Origin: Brachynemurus nebulosus
Taxonomy: Eukaryota > Arthropoda > Insecta > Neuroptera > Myrmeleontidae
NCBI GenBank assembly: GCA_035578155.1
Contig: JAPWDM010000001.1
Coordinates: forward strand, 167,869,498-167,933,497
Direction: 5' to 3'
DNA length: 64,000 nt
Made by a program: the position numbers and the translations under genes. A model generated the notes under the pieces. The model did no database searches. It was not told the origin of the DNA and saw only the letters and a list, made by a program, of their open reading frames with translations. Shown here piece by piece: positions 11,180 to 23,017 of the stretch. Positions within the stretch are counted from its first letter, which is position 1, and every line of letters begins with the position of its first letter.

Positions 11180-11915
11180 CGTTCTTTTTTAACGAGCCTA
11201 ACCTCGGACGAGTCTACCGATATTAAAGATAAACCACAGTTAGAAATATTTGTGAGATATGTATCAAAAAACTTTGAAATTATCGAAAAGCTCTTAGACC
11301 TAGTTGCATTGAGGGGTACTACTTGTGGTTATAACATTAAAGAAGCCCTGGTTGATGTTTTAAAAAAAAAATTAGTGCCTATCGAGAATATCGGCAGCAT
11401 TGCTACCGACGGTGCCCCGTCAATGACAAGGAACAAACAAGGATTTATTGGGCTTTTAAATGCTGACAAATCCTACCCTCCTTTTGTACGTGTACATTGT
11501 ATCATTTTATTTGTTTAAACTGATCGGTCTTGCTGAAGAAAGAGACGGCTGCCCGCTTTCATATCCAATAACAAAGTATATAGCAGCAATAGAGTTAGAA
11601 ATACTTGAACTGCAAGAAGACGAAGCGTTGAAAGGACTGAAAAAAATTGGCTGTTCCATTGTTGATTTTGAAAAAAACGTTCCAGCAGAGAAATATCCAC
11701 TAGCAAAAAATGTGCTAAGAGACTTATTTCAATTTTTGGAACTACTTATGCCTATGAGTCTTTGTATTCAACAATGAAGCTTATTAAATCCAAGCATCGA
11801 TCTGAACTAATTGATTAACACTTAACTGAACTCGTGCGAACTGCGCTCACCAGTTATAAGCCAGATTTCAAACAGCTCGCGGCCAAAATGAACACAAGAA
11901 AAAGTACATCTCAAA
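11180..11915 (+). pseudogene. hAT transposase fragments (GTF2IRD2/ZBED-like family)
   Basis: The first block, open from 11180 to 11518, reads SLTSDESTDIKDKPQLEIF, then LLDLVALRGTTCGYNIKEAL, then ATDGAPSMTRNKQGFIGLL and ends near VHCII. DESTD and TDGAPSM are hallmark motifs of this hAT group and hold the likely first two catalytic acids. It has no usable upstream region and stops at 11516-11518. After an unrecognised stretch (11519-11740), a second block from about 11745 reads YAYESLYSTMKLIKSKHRSE, a stop, then HLTELVRTALTSYKPDF, which is the C-terminal hAT dimerisation/tail region. Much of the transposase between them is missing or unrecognisable. In-frame stops and the gap make this a pseudogene. 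Confidence 0.85.
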
Positions 11916-12057
11916 ATTAAGTTTTAGGTACCTCGGTGCATGTACTAACTAAAACAAAATATGTTTACATACTACATAAATCTTTCATTCTCATGTCATA
12001 AATATTCTTAGTTTCATAAAAATGTAAAAAGTGTGTTCATTGTGTGAACCATCAATC

Positions 12058-12503
12058 TAGTGATGAGCAAAATTAGTCTTGGTCTTGCAGTCTTGTTTTG
12101 GGCTTGCACTTTTTGCAAGACCAAGACCAAGACTGCATTTTGCAAGACCAAGACCAAGACTATAAGTATGGCTGCAAGACCAATACCAAGACTCAAGTGA
12201 GCAAGACCAAGACTATAGCAAGAAAAAAGCAAGACTCTTGCTGAATTATTTAAATAGTTTAAAAGTATAATTAATACCGTAAAGAGAGAAAATTCTGATT
12301 TTAGAAGGAAAAAATTCGCTAATAAAAAAATGCAAGAAAGTGCAATATTTTTAGCAAGACCAATACCAAGACTGCATTTTGCAAGACCAAGACCAAGACT
12401 CAAACTGCTCTAGCAAGACCAAGACCAGGATTCTTAATGCAAGAACAAGACCAAGACCAAGACTGCCAAGTCTTGGTCTTGGTCTTGCATTTGCTCATCA
12501 CTA
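12058..12503. mobile_element. hAT MITE built from AAGACC-type simple repeats
   Basis: Ends TAGTGATGAGCAAA and TTTGCTCATCACTA are perfect inverted repeats, and an exact 8-bp duplication CATCAATC lies on both sides (12050-12057 and 12504-12511). Most of the interior is runs of AAGACCAAGACC / GGTCTTGGTCTT in both orientations, making clusters of foldback sequence around an AT-rich centre (12230-12350). Open frames through it encode only Gly-Leu or Gln-Asp repeats and are not genes. It sits inside the decayed hAT element. Confidence 0.9.
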
Positions 12504-12595
12504 CATCAATCTCAGAATGGCTTGGCTCGCTCCGAATCGGCTTCATGGGTTTGCGGCTCCCAAAGGTAAAGTTAATGGCCAGCCGTGGTATAGTG

Positions 12596-13124
12596 TTTTC
12601 TCCGAGGAGAAATGCCAAGAATACATCAAAACAGTGTACCTATCAGATTTCAGTTGTTTTTTTAGCACGTTTATTTACAGATTCAATTATTCAAAAACAA
12701 AGTATACAAAGCCGTCAACCAGTTAGCGACACAGGCTCGGATGCGACTAAAGGTTAATATTACAACAGACGTATCCATTTACAAACAATAATGACGTTAC
12801 AAAGGTAACATGGAGGAGGATTTCGAGGTGGCGGGTTAGAGTATCGTGCCCTTCCGTAGGTATAGGTATGCGTGTACATCATATTGACATTAGTAAGACA
12901 GATAGAAAATCCAATACACGTTCCTTCTTAAAAGTCTAACGAGCTAGAAAATAACACTGTAATAGTATGTCAAAAAGTTCAACTTTTGAATTCTTCTTCG
13001 ATGTTCCCTTTGCTGGCGGTAGGTATCGCTTGATACTTTGTCAGTATCGTGTGATATACACACGTACTGCCCTGGTCAAATATATGGTATGTATTTTTGA
13101 TATTGATCAAAATGAGTTTTAAAC
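12596..13124. other. Gene-free stretch
   Basis: No recognisable gene or repeat. Confidence 0.45.
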
Positions 13125-13500
13125 ACAGAACAATAGAAAGAATACAACTATCTCTTTTCTGTAACATTCATGAGCATCTCTGAGCATTTTGCACAACTTT
13201 GTTGTCATTCACTTAGTAGCTACCTATGGGTGTGTTTCAGTTGTTGTCGTATTGTTGCCGTCGTATTAACATGGTATACGTGGTATACGTACATGATAGT
13301 ATAAAAACTATACGAAACTATACCACATACATATTATGTATATGCGTATGCAAGACACCAGTACACACAACCATCCATCGGACTAATACACACAACTCCG
13401 CGTGCACATATATAACATATTGGTGGGATATTTTCTATCCTTTGTCGTTACACTGGTTTCAGTAGTATAGAGATACTAGCGTTCGTTCTGTAATATTCTG
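13125..13500. repeat. Dispersed repeat, copy 1 (partner at 27395-27790)
   Basis: Shared ordered blocks include CAACTATCTCTTTTCTG, ATATTG and TTACACTGGTT.CAGTAGT followed by TAG.GATA. The same general order is seen at 27395-27790. A related trace, CTAGTATAGAGATACGA, is at 17325. No gene is visible, and the nature of the repeat is unknown. Confidence 0.45.
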
Positions 13501-14130
13501 TGATTTTAAACGTTAAAGAAAGTGAAAGGTTTGGCTAAAGAATGATGAATTGTTAATGGTGGGTATATCTCTCAGGGTATATTTTTTTTGCACACCACAC
13601 GTTTAAAAAATCAGTTGGCAATAAATTTTTACAATTACATTATTTATAATGCTGAAATAATTGTATAATATAGAAGTTAAATACTGGTAACTTAAACATT
13701 AAATTCTTTCCAAGTATTGAGGATCAATTTCCGAAATATTTTTAAAATATTTATGGTCCATATTTTAATTTTTTATCTTCGGGACAATTTTAATATATAT
13801 GTAGAAATATTTTTATCTTTATACCAAATAAATTTAAATTTAGAAGAAATGCCCTTCCATGTTTATAAAGCAATCTAATTTTAATTTTCGAGCAACTAAC
13901 CGAATGTTAACTGAAGTGAGAAAATGTTTTCACCACTAATAAACATGTCCATTAAAAAGTGAGATACAAACCCTTGTTTTAGCTCAATGGTCAATTTTAT
14001 TCATTTAATTATTTAATTTAGAAAAATTGAAAATACCCTTTTAATGAAGAAGACAAAAATAAACATTAAATCGATCATACGCTTTCCATTTATTGAAGTA
14101 AATATTAATTTTTGCACTATAAATAAATTA
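13501..14130. other. Gene-free AT-rich stretch
   Basis: Nothing recognisable. Confidence 0.5.
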
Positions 14131-14460
14131 CTGATGTACTAGCTGTACCCACGACGTCGTCCACGTATGAAAAAAATGAAAAGTATATAAGTATAATAAT
14201 TATAACATTTTCATAGAAAAATAGTTTTGCGTAATGCATGCACAAGTTCAAAATAGTTTTTGTATTTTCTTGAGGGAAGGAAACATTTTCCTGTAATAAA
14301 AAGTATCCTAAATGTTGAACCAGGTAATAAGTTATCATCACACCAAATTTTATTAAAATCCGTCCAGTAGTTTTTGCGTGATGCATGAACAGACAGACAA
14401 AAATTTTAAAAATCGCTGTTTTGGTATCTACATCGATAACTATTCACAGTACCAGTACCA
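14131..14460 (+). repeat. Interspersed repeat with TACTAGCTGTACCC head
   Basis: The head TACTAGCTGTACCCACGACG and the later blocks CACACCAAATTTTATTAAAA, GTCCAGTAGTTTTTGCGTGA and ACAGACAGACAAAAATT belong to a style of repeat found in many insect genomes. A related headless stretch is at 29300-29690 and a relative with head ACTAGCTCTGACCC is at 35484. I do not assign a transposon class; Helitron-like or retroelement-derived origins are both possible. Confidence 0.55.
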
Positions 14461-15459
14461 ATTTCAAAAAATATTCTATTTACAGAAACCGTGTTGTTCC
14501 AGTTTTATTATTTATGTATAGATAAAAGGAAAAGCACTTATACTTCATTTATTTGACCGGGATTGTACTCATCTACACCTATCTTGTGTACATTACTCCT
14601 CTATCTGCCTCCTATTTACCACTTGTCATAGCGTTAGTGAAAATTTTATCAAAGTTTTTAAATCTCAAGAGTCTTCAAGTTTTCTCTCGTCTTTTTGTTT
14701 TGTTTTGGAAAACATGACAACGGGAAAAAATGTGCATACATATCGTGGTTCAGAGAACAGATGGAGACTCTAGTAAAAGATGTGAAATGGAAAATCTTTT
14801 CATCTACAAAATTTATAAATAAATAATACTTTTTTTTCCTTGAATGAATATTTCACGGTTTTGTTTATAAAGGCGTTATAACGGTTCTTGAAATTTTATT
14901 TTTTCATTACCAAAAGTCAAGAGAGAGTAGAGCGAGTCAAGAGATGTGTGTTTGATAATGGAGTTTGAATATCTAAAATATTAATAATCTGTTGTAGATA
15001 CGAAACTTTGTTATTGAAAAAATTTTCCTACCTTTCTGTGTACTGTGTACTATGTATGTACTTTGTTGTTAGAATTTTCACTTTTTCCTGTTAGTAAGAA
15101 CACTTATACAGTAAGACGCCAATTATTCGAACATCAAGTAACTGAAGGGGAACCTCAAACTTTAATACTGTACAGTAAGATTTTTTTTTCTTTTCACTAA
15201 ATTGTAAAAGTCTTACAGTTTTTTTTTTTTTTTTTTTTTTTTGATATATTATCTGCTGTGTATGTTCTTACGACAATTAGCTTTGTCCACCCTCAGTCTC
15301 AGTTAGTTCGAAATTCGATTAATCGAGTTTTTACTGCATTTGAAAAAATTATAGGTACAGTAGTACCCTGCAACGTATTCATTCATTTTATAGGTACGTA
15401 AAATTTACAATGAATAAAGTTAACTAAAAAATTTTGTCGCCAATCTACTTAATAAATTT
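14461..15459. other. Gene-free stretch with T-run
   Basis: AT-rich with a T-run at 15220-15242. No gene or clear repeat. Confidence 0.5.
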
Positions 15460-15699
15460 CTAACACTGACTGACTGACAGACAATGCACAGCCTAAACCG
15501 TTAGAAGAATGAAATTTTGCATAAGAGTTCCCTATGTAACGTAGAAGAGCACTAAGAAAGGATTTTTGAAAATTCGTCCTCTCAGTGGGTTTAATAGGGG
15601 ATGGAAATTTGTATGTAAATTCGTTATTTTTGAAGTTAGTAGTATATAAAAAAAAAATATGTTACTATGGCTATTAAAATAAATAATATTGAATAAATC
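15460..15699. repeat. Repeat with CTGACAGACAA..GCACA.CCTAAA head, copy 1
   Basis: ACTGACAGACAATGCACAGC and the following GAAATTTTGCATAAGAGTTCCC, then GTATGTAAATTCGTTATTTT and TGAAGTTAG, recur in the same order at 15891-16110. The GGCC MITE at 15703-15887 sits between the two copies. Confidence 0.55.
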
Positions 15700-15702
15700 T
15701 TT

Positions 15703-15887
15703 GGCCGCTATTACATTGTCATAGATATATGTCAAAGTTTCAATTTAACCAAAGAAATATTATAGTGTAATAAGCTAGCTTTTATAATATTTATTTTTGT
15801 AACCATAGTTAAACATACTTCTTAAAATTTGATCATAGATCTGATCAAAGATCTTTGACATATTTCTATAACAGTGTAATATCGGCC
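15703..15887 (+). mobile_element. Short GGCC-terminated MITE with 3-bp duplication
   Basis: Ends GGCCGCTATTACATTGTCAT and, as complement, GGCCGATATTACACTGTTAT are inverted repeats that continue through AGATATATGTCAAAG-like sequence. TTT flanks both sides (15700-15702, 15888-15890). Length 185 bp, non-coding. Two relatives occur: 1-72 (truncated) and 36196-37260 (with TAA on both sides). A 3-bp target site and such ends fit the PIF/Harbinger group, but other groups are not excluded. Confidence 0.75.
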
Positions 15888-15890
15888 TTT

Positions 15891-16110
15891 AACACTATAA
15901 CTGACAGACAACGCACAACCTAAATTGTTAGGTTTAAAAGGACGAAATTTAGCACAGCAGATATGAAAATTGGCGTTTAGGCTTCTATTTATAAATAAAA
16001 GTCAGTTGTGTAAACGTTTCTGGAAATTTATTCCCTAAGGAGTTAAAACAGGAAATAAAAGTTCGTATGGGAAGTTCGTCATTTTTGAAGTTAGAAACAT
16101 GGATACTGAT
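15891..16110. repeat. Repeat with CTGACAGACAA..GCACA.CCTAAA head, copy 2
   Basis: Begins AACTGACAGACAACGCACAA and follows the same order as 15460-15699, ending near GTTCGTCATTTTTGAAGTTA. Non-coding. Confidence 0.55.
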
Positions 16111-16130
16111 TCAGGGTTTTTGAAAAACAT

Positions 16131-18583
16131 TAAAAGTTAGCAGAAAGTGAGTACTTAATAAAAAGATGCTGTCGATGGGAAATCCCATCGGGTATACGGC
16201 TAATTTTTCTATAAATTACAAGGTAACTAGCTGTTTCGAAAAATTTAAATAAGCCAAAAGATACCAGCTGAGTTTATTTTAACGAAGATCTTAAAAATCA
16301 TAGTTAGAGTTTTTAATATTCAGTCTAGTTTCTGAGTTAAGCTTATTTAAAAAAAAATGAAATCGAAGCTTTTTCAATTCTATTATATACCTACTTATTT
16401 TCATTAGTTGAGAAGATAGTGGAAATGTTTGGGACTGTGCCATTATTTACCTGAAACTGTAAAAGGAAACCGCAAAGAAACGATGTGGTACTGTCACAGG
16501 GACTAAACACTCTCCTACTAGCAAAGGTGATAGAAACAATCCCCCCATCAAAACTTTCAAAATGATACCAGACTCGAATAAAATTCAAAAATTAAATAAA
16601 AAATCAAGTTTAATGAATCCAGTCGTCCTTATAATCAGAGAACTAAATTTTAAAATGAAAATATTCTCATCAAATCAAACAATATTCTAGATATCTGGAT
16701 TAATATAGTTCTTTTCAATTTCATCGAAGATCGAATCAAAAGACAACTACATATATATTTCGATAGAGAATGCAATTGTGAAGCTACTTTTAAAATCTCA
16801 AATCGATCCATGCAACAGTCTTCGAGTAATCTGTTCTCCCACTTCGAAAAACATGGTTCTGAAATAATCGCGTTCAAAGTTTCATAATTACCCGAAGAAT
16901 ACTTCAAGGCGTAGCAACAAAATCAAGAATTAAACCTTTAAACATTTTTTCACTATAATACCCAAGTCCTAAGCGTATGTATAAAAAACTGTGGATAGCA
17001 GTGTGTCAGAGTGTGTCGGATACCGCTTAAGCTGACTAGTCGCGCAGCAGCTGTAGCGGTGTGAGGATCAATTGTTTGTCATTATTGTCAACCACTTTCC
17101 AACAGTAAGCGAATACATACATATTATATGTAAGCACCGTACCACCGCCGTACGCATTCAGTGCAGTCCCCACTTTCCACAGATTGAGTGTGAAGTATGA
17201 CATACACACACACAAGCGCACATCCCGTATACATAGATACGAGATTTATGTAGTAACCTGTTGTGCGCTTGGAGTGAGAGAGAAATTTAGGTCATTGTGA
17301 CGTCAGCTTTTGTCTACGTTGAGAAAGCTAGTATAGAGATACGAAGTTTGTTTCGAATATATTCTGCGATAATACCAATTGCATATTACCAGTTACGTGT
17401 TACCCACCCCTTAATTGAATTCAACTTTTTAAAATGTGACATCATTTCTTTTAAAATTTGAACTTTTGTGCCTGCTAATCGTTTTTATTTTTGCTTCTTT
17501 CCTTTTTGAAAACGCTGTTGTTTATTGCTACCATATAACGTTCTAAGACCAACTCTTTTATATTTTCATACATTCTCTCAAAAAGTTCATCTGTATATTT
17601 AACTGAAATTGAAAATTTTCAAGCCTTCACTCACTTTACATTAAAATTATTAATTAAAATAGAATATGGGAATAATATTTAAATTTATAAAATTATGAAA
17701 AACCATTAAAACGATAAGATAGAATTAATTAATAAAATTTATCCTTGACAGTTAAGGATTACAAATGTTGTAAAATGTTTGTAAATGTTTTTATGTACCT
17801 ACTTACTTATGTTTTAGTCGATTGCAAATTTTATCAAATTTAATTTTGTTTGGGATTATTAAAATAATTATTTAAGTTTAATATAATGTATAATCCAGGC
17901 TTTCAATCATTTTCTAAAATAATAAATATACTTACACACACTAGGGAAGATACCTAAACAATTTTTTTTTTAGTATTCCGTACCGAAATTTTGCAAAATG
18001 GAACATTTATGAAATTACTTTAGTGTCCGTCCGTTTGTTACAGCAGACGATTTTCTTTGAGACTATTTGACATGAAAATTTGAAATTTAGCACAGAGATA
18101 GAGTATGATGACCCAATTATAGATGTCAAACTGAATTTCAATTGTGCGGGTTAATTTCAGAGGGCAATCTAGAAAGTGGAATTGTATTTTTTTGTTCATT
18201 TCTTTTTTCTGGAAAGGGGGGGGGGGCTCCTCTGAAAAATTGTTTCCAAACTTGATCACCAGAAGTTCACCTAGGAAAATCTAAAAAAAATTCATAAAAA
18301 TTAAGAGTGGAGTACATAGATTGAACCAAAATTATCAGGACTGAATTTTCGTACGTAATTTCCTTGGTACATAAAAAAAGCTTGTTGACACATTTTGTTT
18401 TGATCAAGATGTTGTTAGTCAATAATCATGTTAATGTTATGTTAAACGGGTATTTTTTTTTTTTTTTTTTTTTGAATTATTTAGAAAATGAGTTCCCGAA
18501 ATTAAAAAAGAAGAAAAAAATAATTGATTCAGTTTTATAGTTAATCAATCTATCTGCGGCTCAATTCTTTATTTTTGAGACGC
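16131..18583. other. Gene-free AT-rich stretch
   Basis: No recognised gene. A short perfect hairpin GATGGGAAATCCCATC is at 16175-16190 and a G-run near 18218-18226. Open frames are short and lack motifs. Confidence 0.5.
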
Positions 18584-18587
18584 TTAA

Positions 18588-18917
18588 CACCTTAACAGTC
18601 ATAACCTATAATGACAAAATGCCCAATTGGTACCCTATTTTGATAGCTAATACAATTTATATGGAATTGTTGACGACCTACTATTTGTCTATCAGACGAC
18701 GATCTCTAATAGCAGGACGAAGAGAAGAGAAGAATTGACACGAACTGTTATGCTAAAAAGAGACAGACGGAATACATATTATGCTAAAAAGAGACAGATC
18801 ACAATAAAGGCAACGACAGCGTCAGAGATCATCGTCTCATAGACAAGTTGTTAAACATGGTGTGTGAGTTAATAAGGTTTCATTTGACGTCTAATGACGT
18901 CAGTGATCGTCAAGATG
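18588..18917 (+). mobile_element. TTAA-type MITE, CACCTTAACAGTCAT family, copy 1
   Basis: TTAA precedes the left end (18584-18587) and TTGA, a probable decayed TTAA, follows the right end. Ends CACCTTAACAGTCAT and, as complement, CATCTTGACGATCACTGACG are imperfect inverted repeats. Interior has two copies of ATGCTAAAAAGAGACAGA (18751, 18781). A shorter relative is at 24565-24720. The target site suggests a piggyBac-like mobiliser. Confidence 0.6.
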
Positions 18918-18921
18918 TTGA

Positions 18922-19968
18922 CAATAATTTTGGATTTACATTAAACTACCAAACAATAATTTTTTGAATTTGATATAGGTAATTACAAAATAATTTAAAA
19001 ATTAAATATAAAAAAAAAATTATGCGGACCGAAAAAAACATAAAAAGAACAGGTAATTGCCTTTTTTGCAATCTAAAAAAAAAGGAAAAAATGACGGAAC
19101 ATGAAAAAAATAACCGAGCTGCATGATGGGTCTACTAATCGGTAATCATGGCAATTTACTATGTTCTCTGTTTCTTTTACAAAGGAACACAAAAGTACAT
19201 ATGTATATGCTGTGCACTATTTTTACGTAACCCTAGGGCCAATAATATAGGGTTTTATGTACCTACGTAAAATGACAGTACAAAAGATTTTTATGCCTGT
19301 TTTTATATGTATACAAGTGTATGACGATGGCTTTACGTATTTACCAGGCTATAATATGTAATGGATACTGTTATGCACTAAATTATATCTAAGAAAGTTC
19401 ATAAGAAAAAAAAATTGTGAAAGAATGTCGTTTGTAATTGTCATGATTTAAAATAAGAAAACATTTTTCTTTATCCTTACAAGAAAAAAGTATAAAGGAC
19501 TTTTGTTGTGGTGTTCATTTAATTTTTTTCAAGTATACAAATTTCTTGAAGCAAATTTTAGAAAGTTTATTTTTTAATATAGGGAAGGAAAAACTGTGTC
19601 CCCGTGGGTTTTGGGCTATGAATATGCTCAACTTTAAGAATCTAGCAAAAAAATACAAATTGTAGAGTTTTGCCTGACATTACTTCCCATAAAATTCTCT
19701 AGTTTTTATGTTTCTGTCTTCTATGCATTCTACTGAGCCTGTGTCTTCTATTTCAGAAATCTTATTAAAATTAACTTACATCAAAAAAAAAAAAATTGAA
19801 CTAATTTTATCAATGATATATGTTAGCAGAGCCAATCATCACATAGACAAATTTCTAGGGCCCGGTTTTTTGAAGGGAGCTCAAGAAACTGTCCATCTTG
19901 ATGAATATTAGATTTTTTGGGAAATCTGAGGGCAGAGTTCGAAAATTTTCGATTTAAATAAGTAATTC

Positions 19969-19973
<5 letters not shown>
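18922..19973. other. Gene-free AT-rich stretch
   Basis: Nothing recognisable. Confidence 0.5.

Positions 19974-20027
<54 letters not shown>
19974..20027. repeat. (TA)n microsatellite
   Basis: About 54 bp of alternating TA. Frames through it give only Ile-Tyr repeats. Confidence 0.95.
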
Positions 20028-20031
<4 letters not shown>

Positions 20032-20798
20032 TATAATTTTAAAAAAAAATTTACTTCGGTTTCTATAAAAACATTAACACATTGTGAAAGTGCTGATTTA
20101 AACATTTTAACAAAAAGAAAAAAAAGTAATCCATCAATTTTTGAAATGATAATAACACTGTTTGACACAATTGAATGCTACGAACGACGTTAAAAGGCAC
20201 GTTTTTAGAAAATTTGTTTCTTTCAAGAAACATCACAATATGGGGTTTTACATATAGAATATACGTATTTAAACAGCTCATCAGTTTTCAAACTGTCTTT
20301 ATGAAAAATATGTTAATTCAGATAAATTGTATACGGTATATATTTGTCTCTATCAGACACTTGCTTATATTTTGTAAACGATAAATATTTTAAAATAAAA
20401 ATAGAAAAAATTCAGTTTTTATGTATATACTACTTAGTCTAAGTTCAGAAAGTAGTTGAGTAATCAAAATTATTAGTCCAGAATTTATTTACATAATATT
20501 ATTCTATACCTACACATAGTACTTATTATAAAAATTCATTTTGCGACTTGGCAACCTGCTCAGATTTTGCATAAAATTGGTATATTCTAAGTTACAAATA
20601 CTTTTATGTTGAGAAAAAATAGGTACCGATTTCGCATAATTTCAAAAAATATGAGAAATTATCCAAATAATTTTTTTTTCACATACCTTGACCTCTTAAC
20701 AATGAAATGCCTCAAAAGAAATTTTAATTTTAAAATTAAAGGATAGGGTTTGGAGAGAAAATCACCAATAATTACTAATAAAAATTAATTATTTATTT
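20028..20798. other. Gene-free AT-rich stretch
   Basis: Nothing recognisable. Confidence 0.5.
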
Positions 20799-20834
20799 TG
20801 CGACGTTTCGAAACATTGAAGTTTCATCCTCAGG
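20799..20834 (-). ncRNA. Hammerhead-like hairpin relic (minus strand)
   Basis: The minus strand reads CCTGAGGATGAAACTTCAAT then GTTTCGAAACGTCGC. This has the order CUGANGA, a 5-bp stem (GAAAC with GTTTC), GAAA, then GUC, which resembles the core of a hammerhead ribozyme. There is one extra base before the stem and no room for a third stem, so activity is doubtful. An A-rich tail follows on that strand, as in retroelement ends. It may be only a common transposon tail motif. Confidence 0.3.
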
Positions 20835-21929
20835 CATACTGTATGACTTTCAAAGTTATAGGTAACCTAGGTAACCAAATTTTCGTTCGCTCAGATAAAG
20901 AAATAAGAAGTAGAGAAAATGTCCCCTGAAATTTTGCATAGTGATATGTTTTGATATTAGAAAATAGCCTTTGAAAAATAAAATACAGATCATTAGGAAA
21001 AATGATGGAAAATGATTAAATGTGGTGTTATGTAATGATTAATACCATAAGCTAAACCAAATGTTTGTTCGCGGGCCTATATTCAATACTCTTAAAGAAA
21101 ATATACCCTTATAGTAAAAAATATACTTAAATATCTTAGATTTTATTTCGAAAAGCTCTAGTTCCTAAGAAACTCGGTCTTAATATATATGTGTTCAAAA
21201 CACATTTACGGAATTTTTTACTAATTGTGCCAACTTCATTTGATATTTTTTTTTTTAAAACTATTTTGAAAATATTTTTATGTATAGATATAATCTCTTA
21301 TGTCTAAATATTTTTTTTTCTTTTTTTTCAGATTTTAATGCACGCGTCTATCCGTATTAAGAATAGGAATTACACATTATACTTTTAAGACCAAACAATG
21401 TAAGTACACAATGATAAACTTTTACAAAAATTTAATACCTTTCAAAAAGACAACGGAGTAGAGGGATGATAAATTTATCCCCTCTACCCGTCTCTTATAC
21501 ATACAAATACTTTTGTATTCTATTCATACACATACAGTATACATTCAGCAAACTAAGTAAGCTAAAATCTGTTTGTTCGTATGACGGATACCAACAAAGC
21601 ACTATGGCAATCCATAAGGATTAAATTTGAAGAATGACACGGACGCACAATTTTGAGGACATAATACTCACTCACTCATAAGGCAGACAACACTGGGTGT
21701 GCGTTTTAGTTAAAGCCGGTTAAAGTTTCTACTATAGGTATAGGTGGAGATTAACACACTTGTTTTAAGGAAAATAACATTTATTTAGAATTCGCTTTTG
21801 TATTGCCTATATACTGTTTAACGTCAGTTCTTCAGACATTCTGTCTATAGCAGACACACCAACCCACATCATAATACAATGTCGGTGGAGAACGAAGACT
21901 GATGTAGAGCTACGATTCGAAAAGTACAT
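20835..21929. other. Gene-free stretch with a short hairpin
   Basis: No gene seen. GTAGAGGGATGATAAATT with its near-complement forms a short imperfect hairpin at 21458-21487. Confidence 0.45.
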
Positions 21930-22145
21930 GTATACCTCTGCAACCATCTTGGCCGTGAAAAAAATAACGGGCCGCGAGAATATTCCGCATTTTTTTAAAA
22001 TTTTCGCCCAAAAAAAAAGTGATGAGCAAAAAAAAAGTCTTAACTTTTTTTCCCGGGCCTTCTACCGATAGCTACGGGCCCCCCTCTTCAAGCTCGGGCC
22101 CCAGAGCTGCAACCTCGGCTGCCCTACTCTCTTGTCGAAACCTCG
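21930..22145. repeat. GC-rich dispersed repeat, copy 2
   Basis: Same orientation and block order as 8527-8720: an A-rich segment with GATGAGCAAAAAAAAAG, then CTTCTACCGATAGCTACG, GGGCCCCAGAGCTGCAACCT and CTCTCTTGTCGA. Non-coding. Confidence 0.5.
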
Positions 22146-23017
22146 CCGAGCAGAGTTGATCGCCGAAGTCGCGCCCCCAACCGGTCATTTCAAGTTCTTG
22201 TATCTTAGGACGCTTGGCCACTTGGTTGGCTTTTACCTACATATCAGTAATATTCTTATCCTTACTAAAATTAGAACTGCAAAAATGCGTTTGTTTGTTT
22301 ATTCTGCTTTCACACCTCAACAGCTTAACGAATCAATTTAAAACTTCGAAAAGAGATAGCTTGGGAAACTTCACCTCAGGAAAAAATTTGAGTCTGAATG
22401 AGGCAACGTCCTTAATTGGCGTCTAAGAGAAACAAGAAGGCATCGTTTTCGTTTGGAGGATGCAGTTTTAATGCCGTTGCTTAGTTTAGCAACCGGTAAA
22501 TCCAGCACATGATTGTTACCTATTAACACAATTTTTTAACATCTCACTTCCTCTAACAATACCCTTTATATTGGATTGCAATATTCACGCCTATCTTTTA
22601 CGGATATATAATTTTACATTTTATTAATTTTATCACACCGAAAAAAAATTTAATTATTTAATCTACATAATAAAATATTTTATTAAAATAGAAGTTGAAA
22701 GACTTTAATTTTGCAACCTTTAATAAAATAAACTTTTTATTTCAATTTATTTGCATATAGATATAAACAAATATATGAATGAACCTAAACGAAATCATCT
22801 TTTTACATACATACTTCTAGCGAGTTAGCGTTTCATATGTATTTTTACATATCTACATACAACAACAGATATGTAGATATATCTGCGTACAAATTTCCTT
22901 TTTTTATTTCGACAAAAACGAGGTAAAGTATCGTAAAATTTATATGTATTCTCATCTCAAGCACATCACAAAAGATAATACCAATAAATTTTTATTGTAA
23001 TATTTACATAATATATT
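22146..23017. other. Gene-free AT-rich stretch
   Basis: No gene or clear repeat recognised. Confidence 0.45.

Larger units (their letters stand above)
11051..12587 (+). mobile_element. Decayed hAT element with an inserted MITE
   Basis: A perfect 8-bp duplication GTATAGTG flanks the element (11043-11050 and 12588-12595). The ends CAGGGGTGGCCATAACG and, as complement, CACGGCTGGCCATTAAC are imperfect inverted repeats of the hAT kind. It carries fragments of a hAT transposase in the + direction and is split by the MITE at 12058-12503. The core without that insertion is about 1.08 kb, short for an autonomous hAT. Confidence 0.88.

Noticed and set aside
12014..12757. Overlapping frames encoding Gly-Leu, Gln-Asp or Ser-Trp repeats on both strands
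   Set aside because: They are translations of the AAGACC-type repeats in the hAT MITE, not genes.
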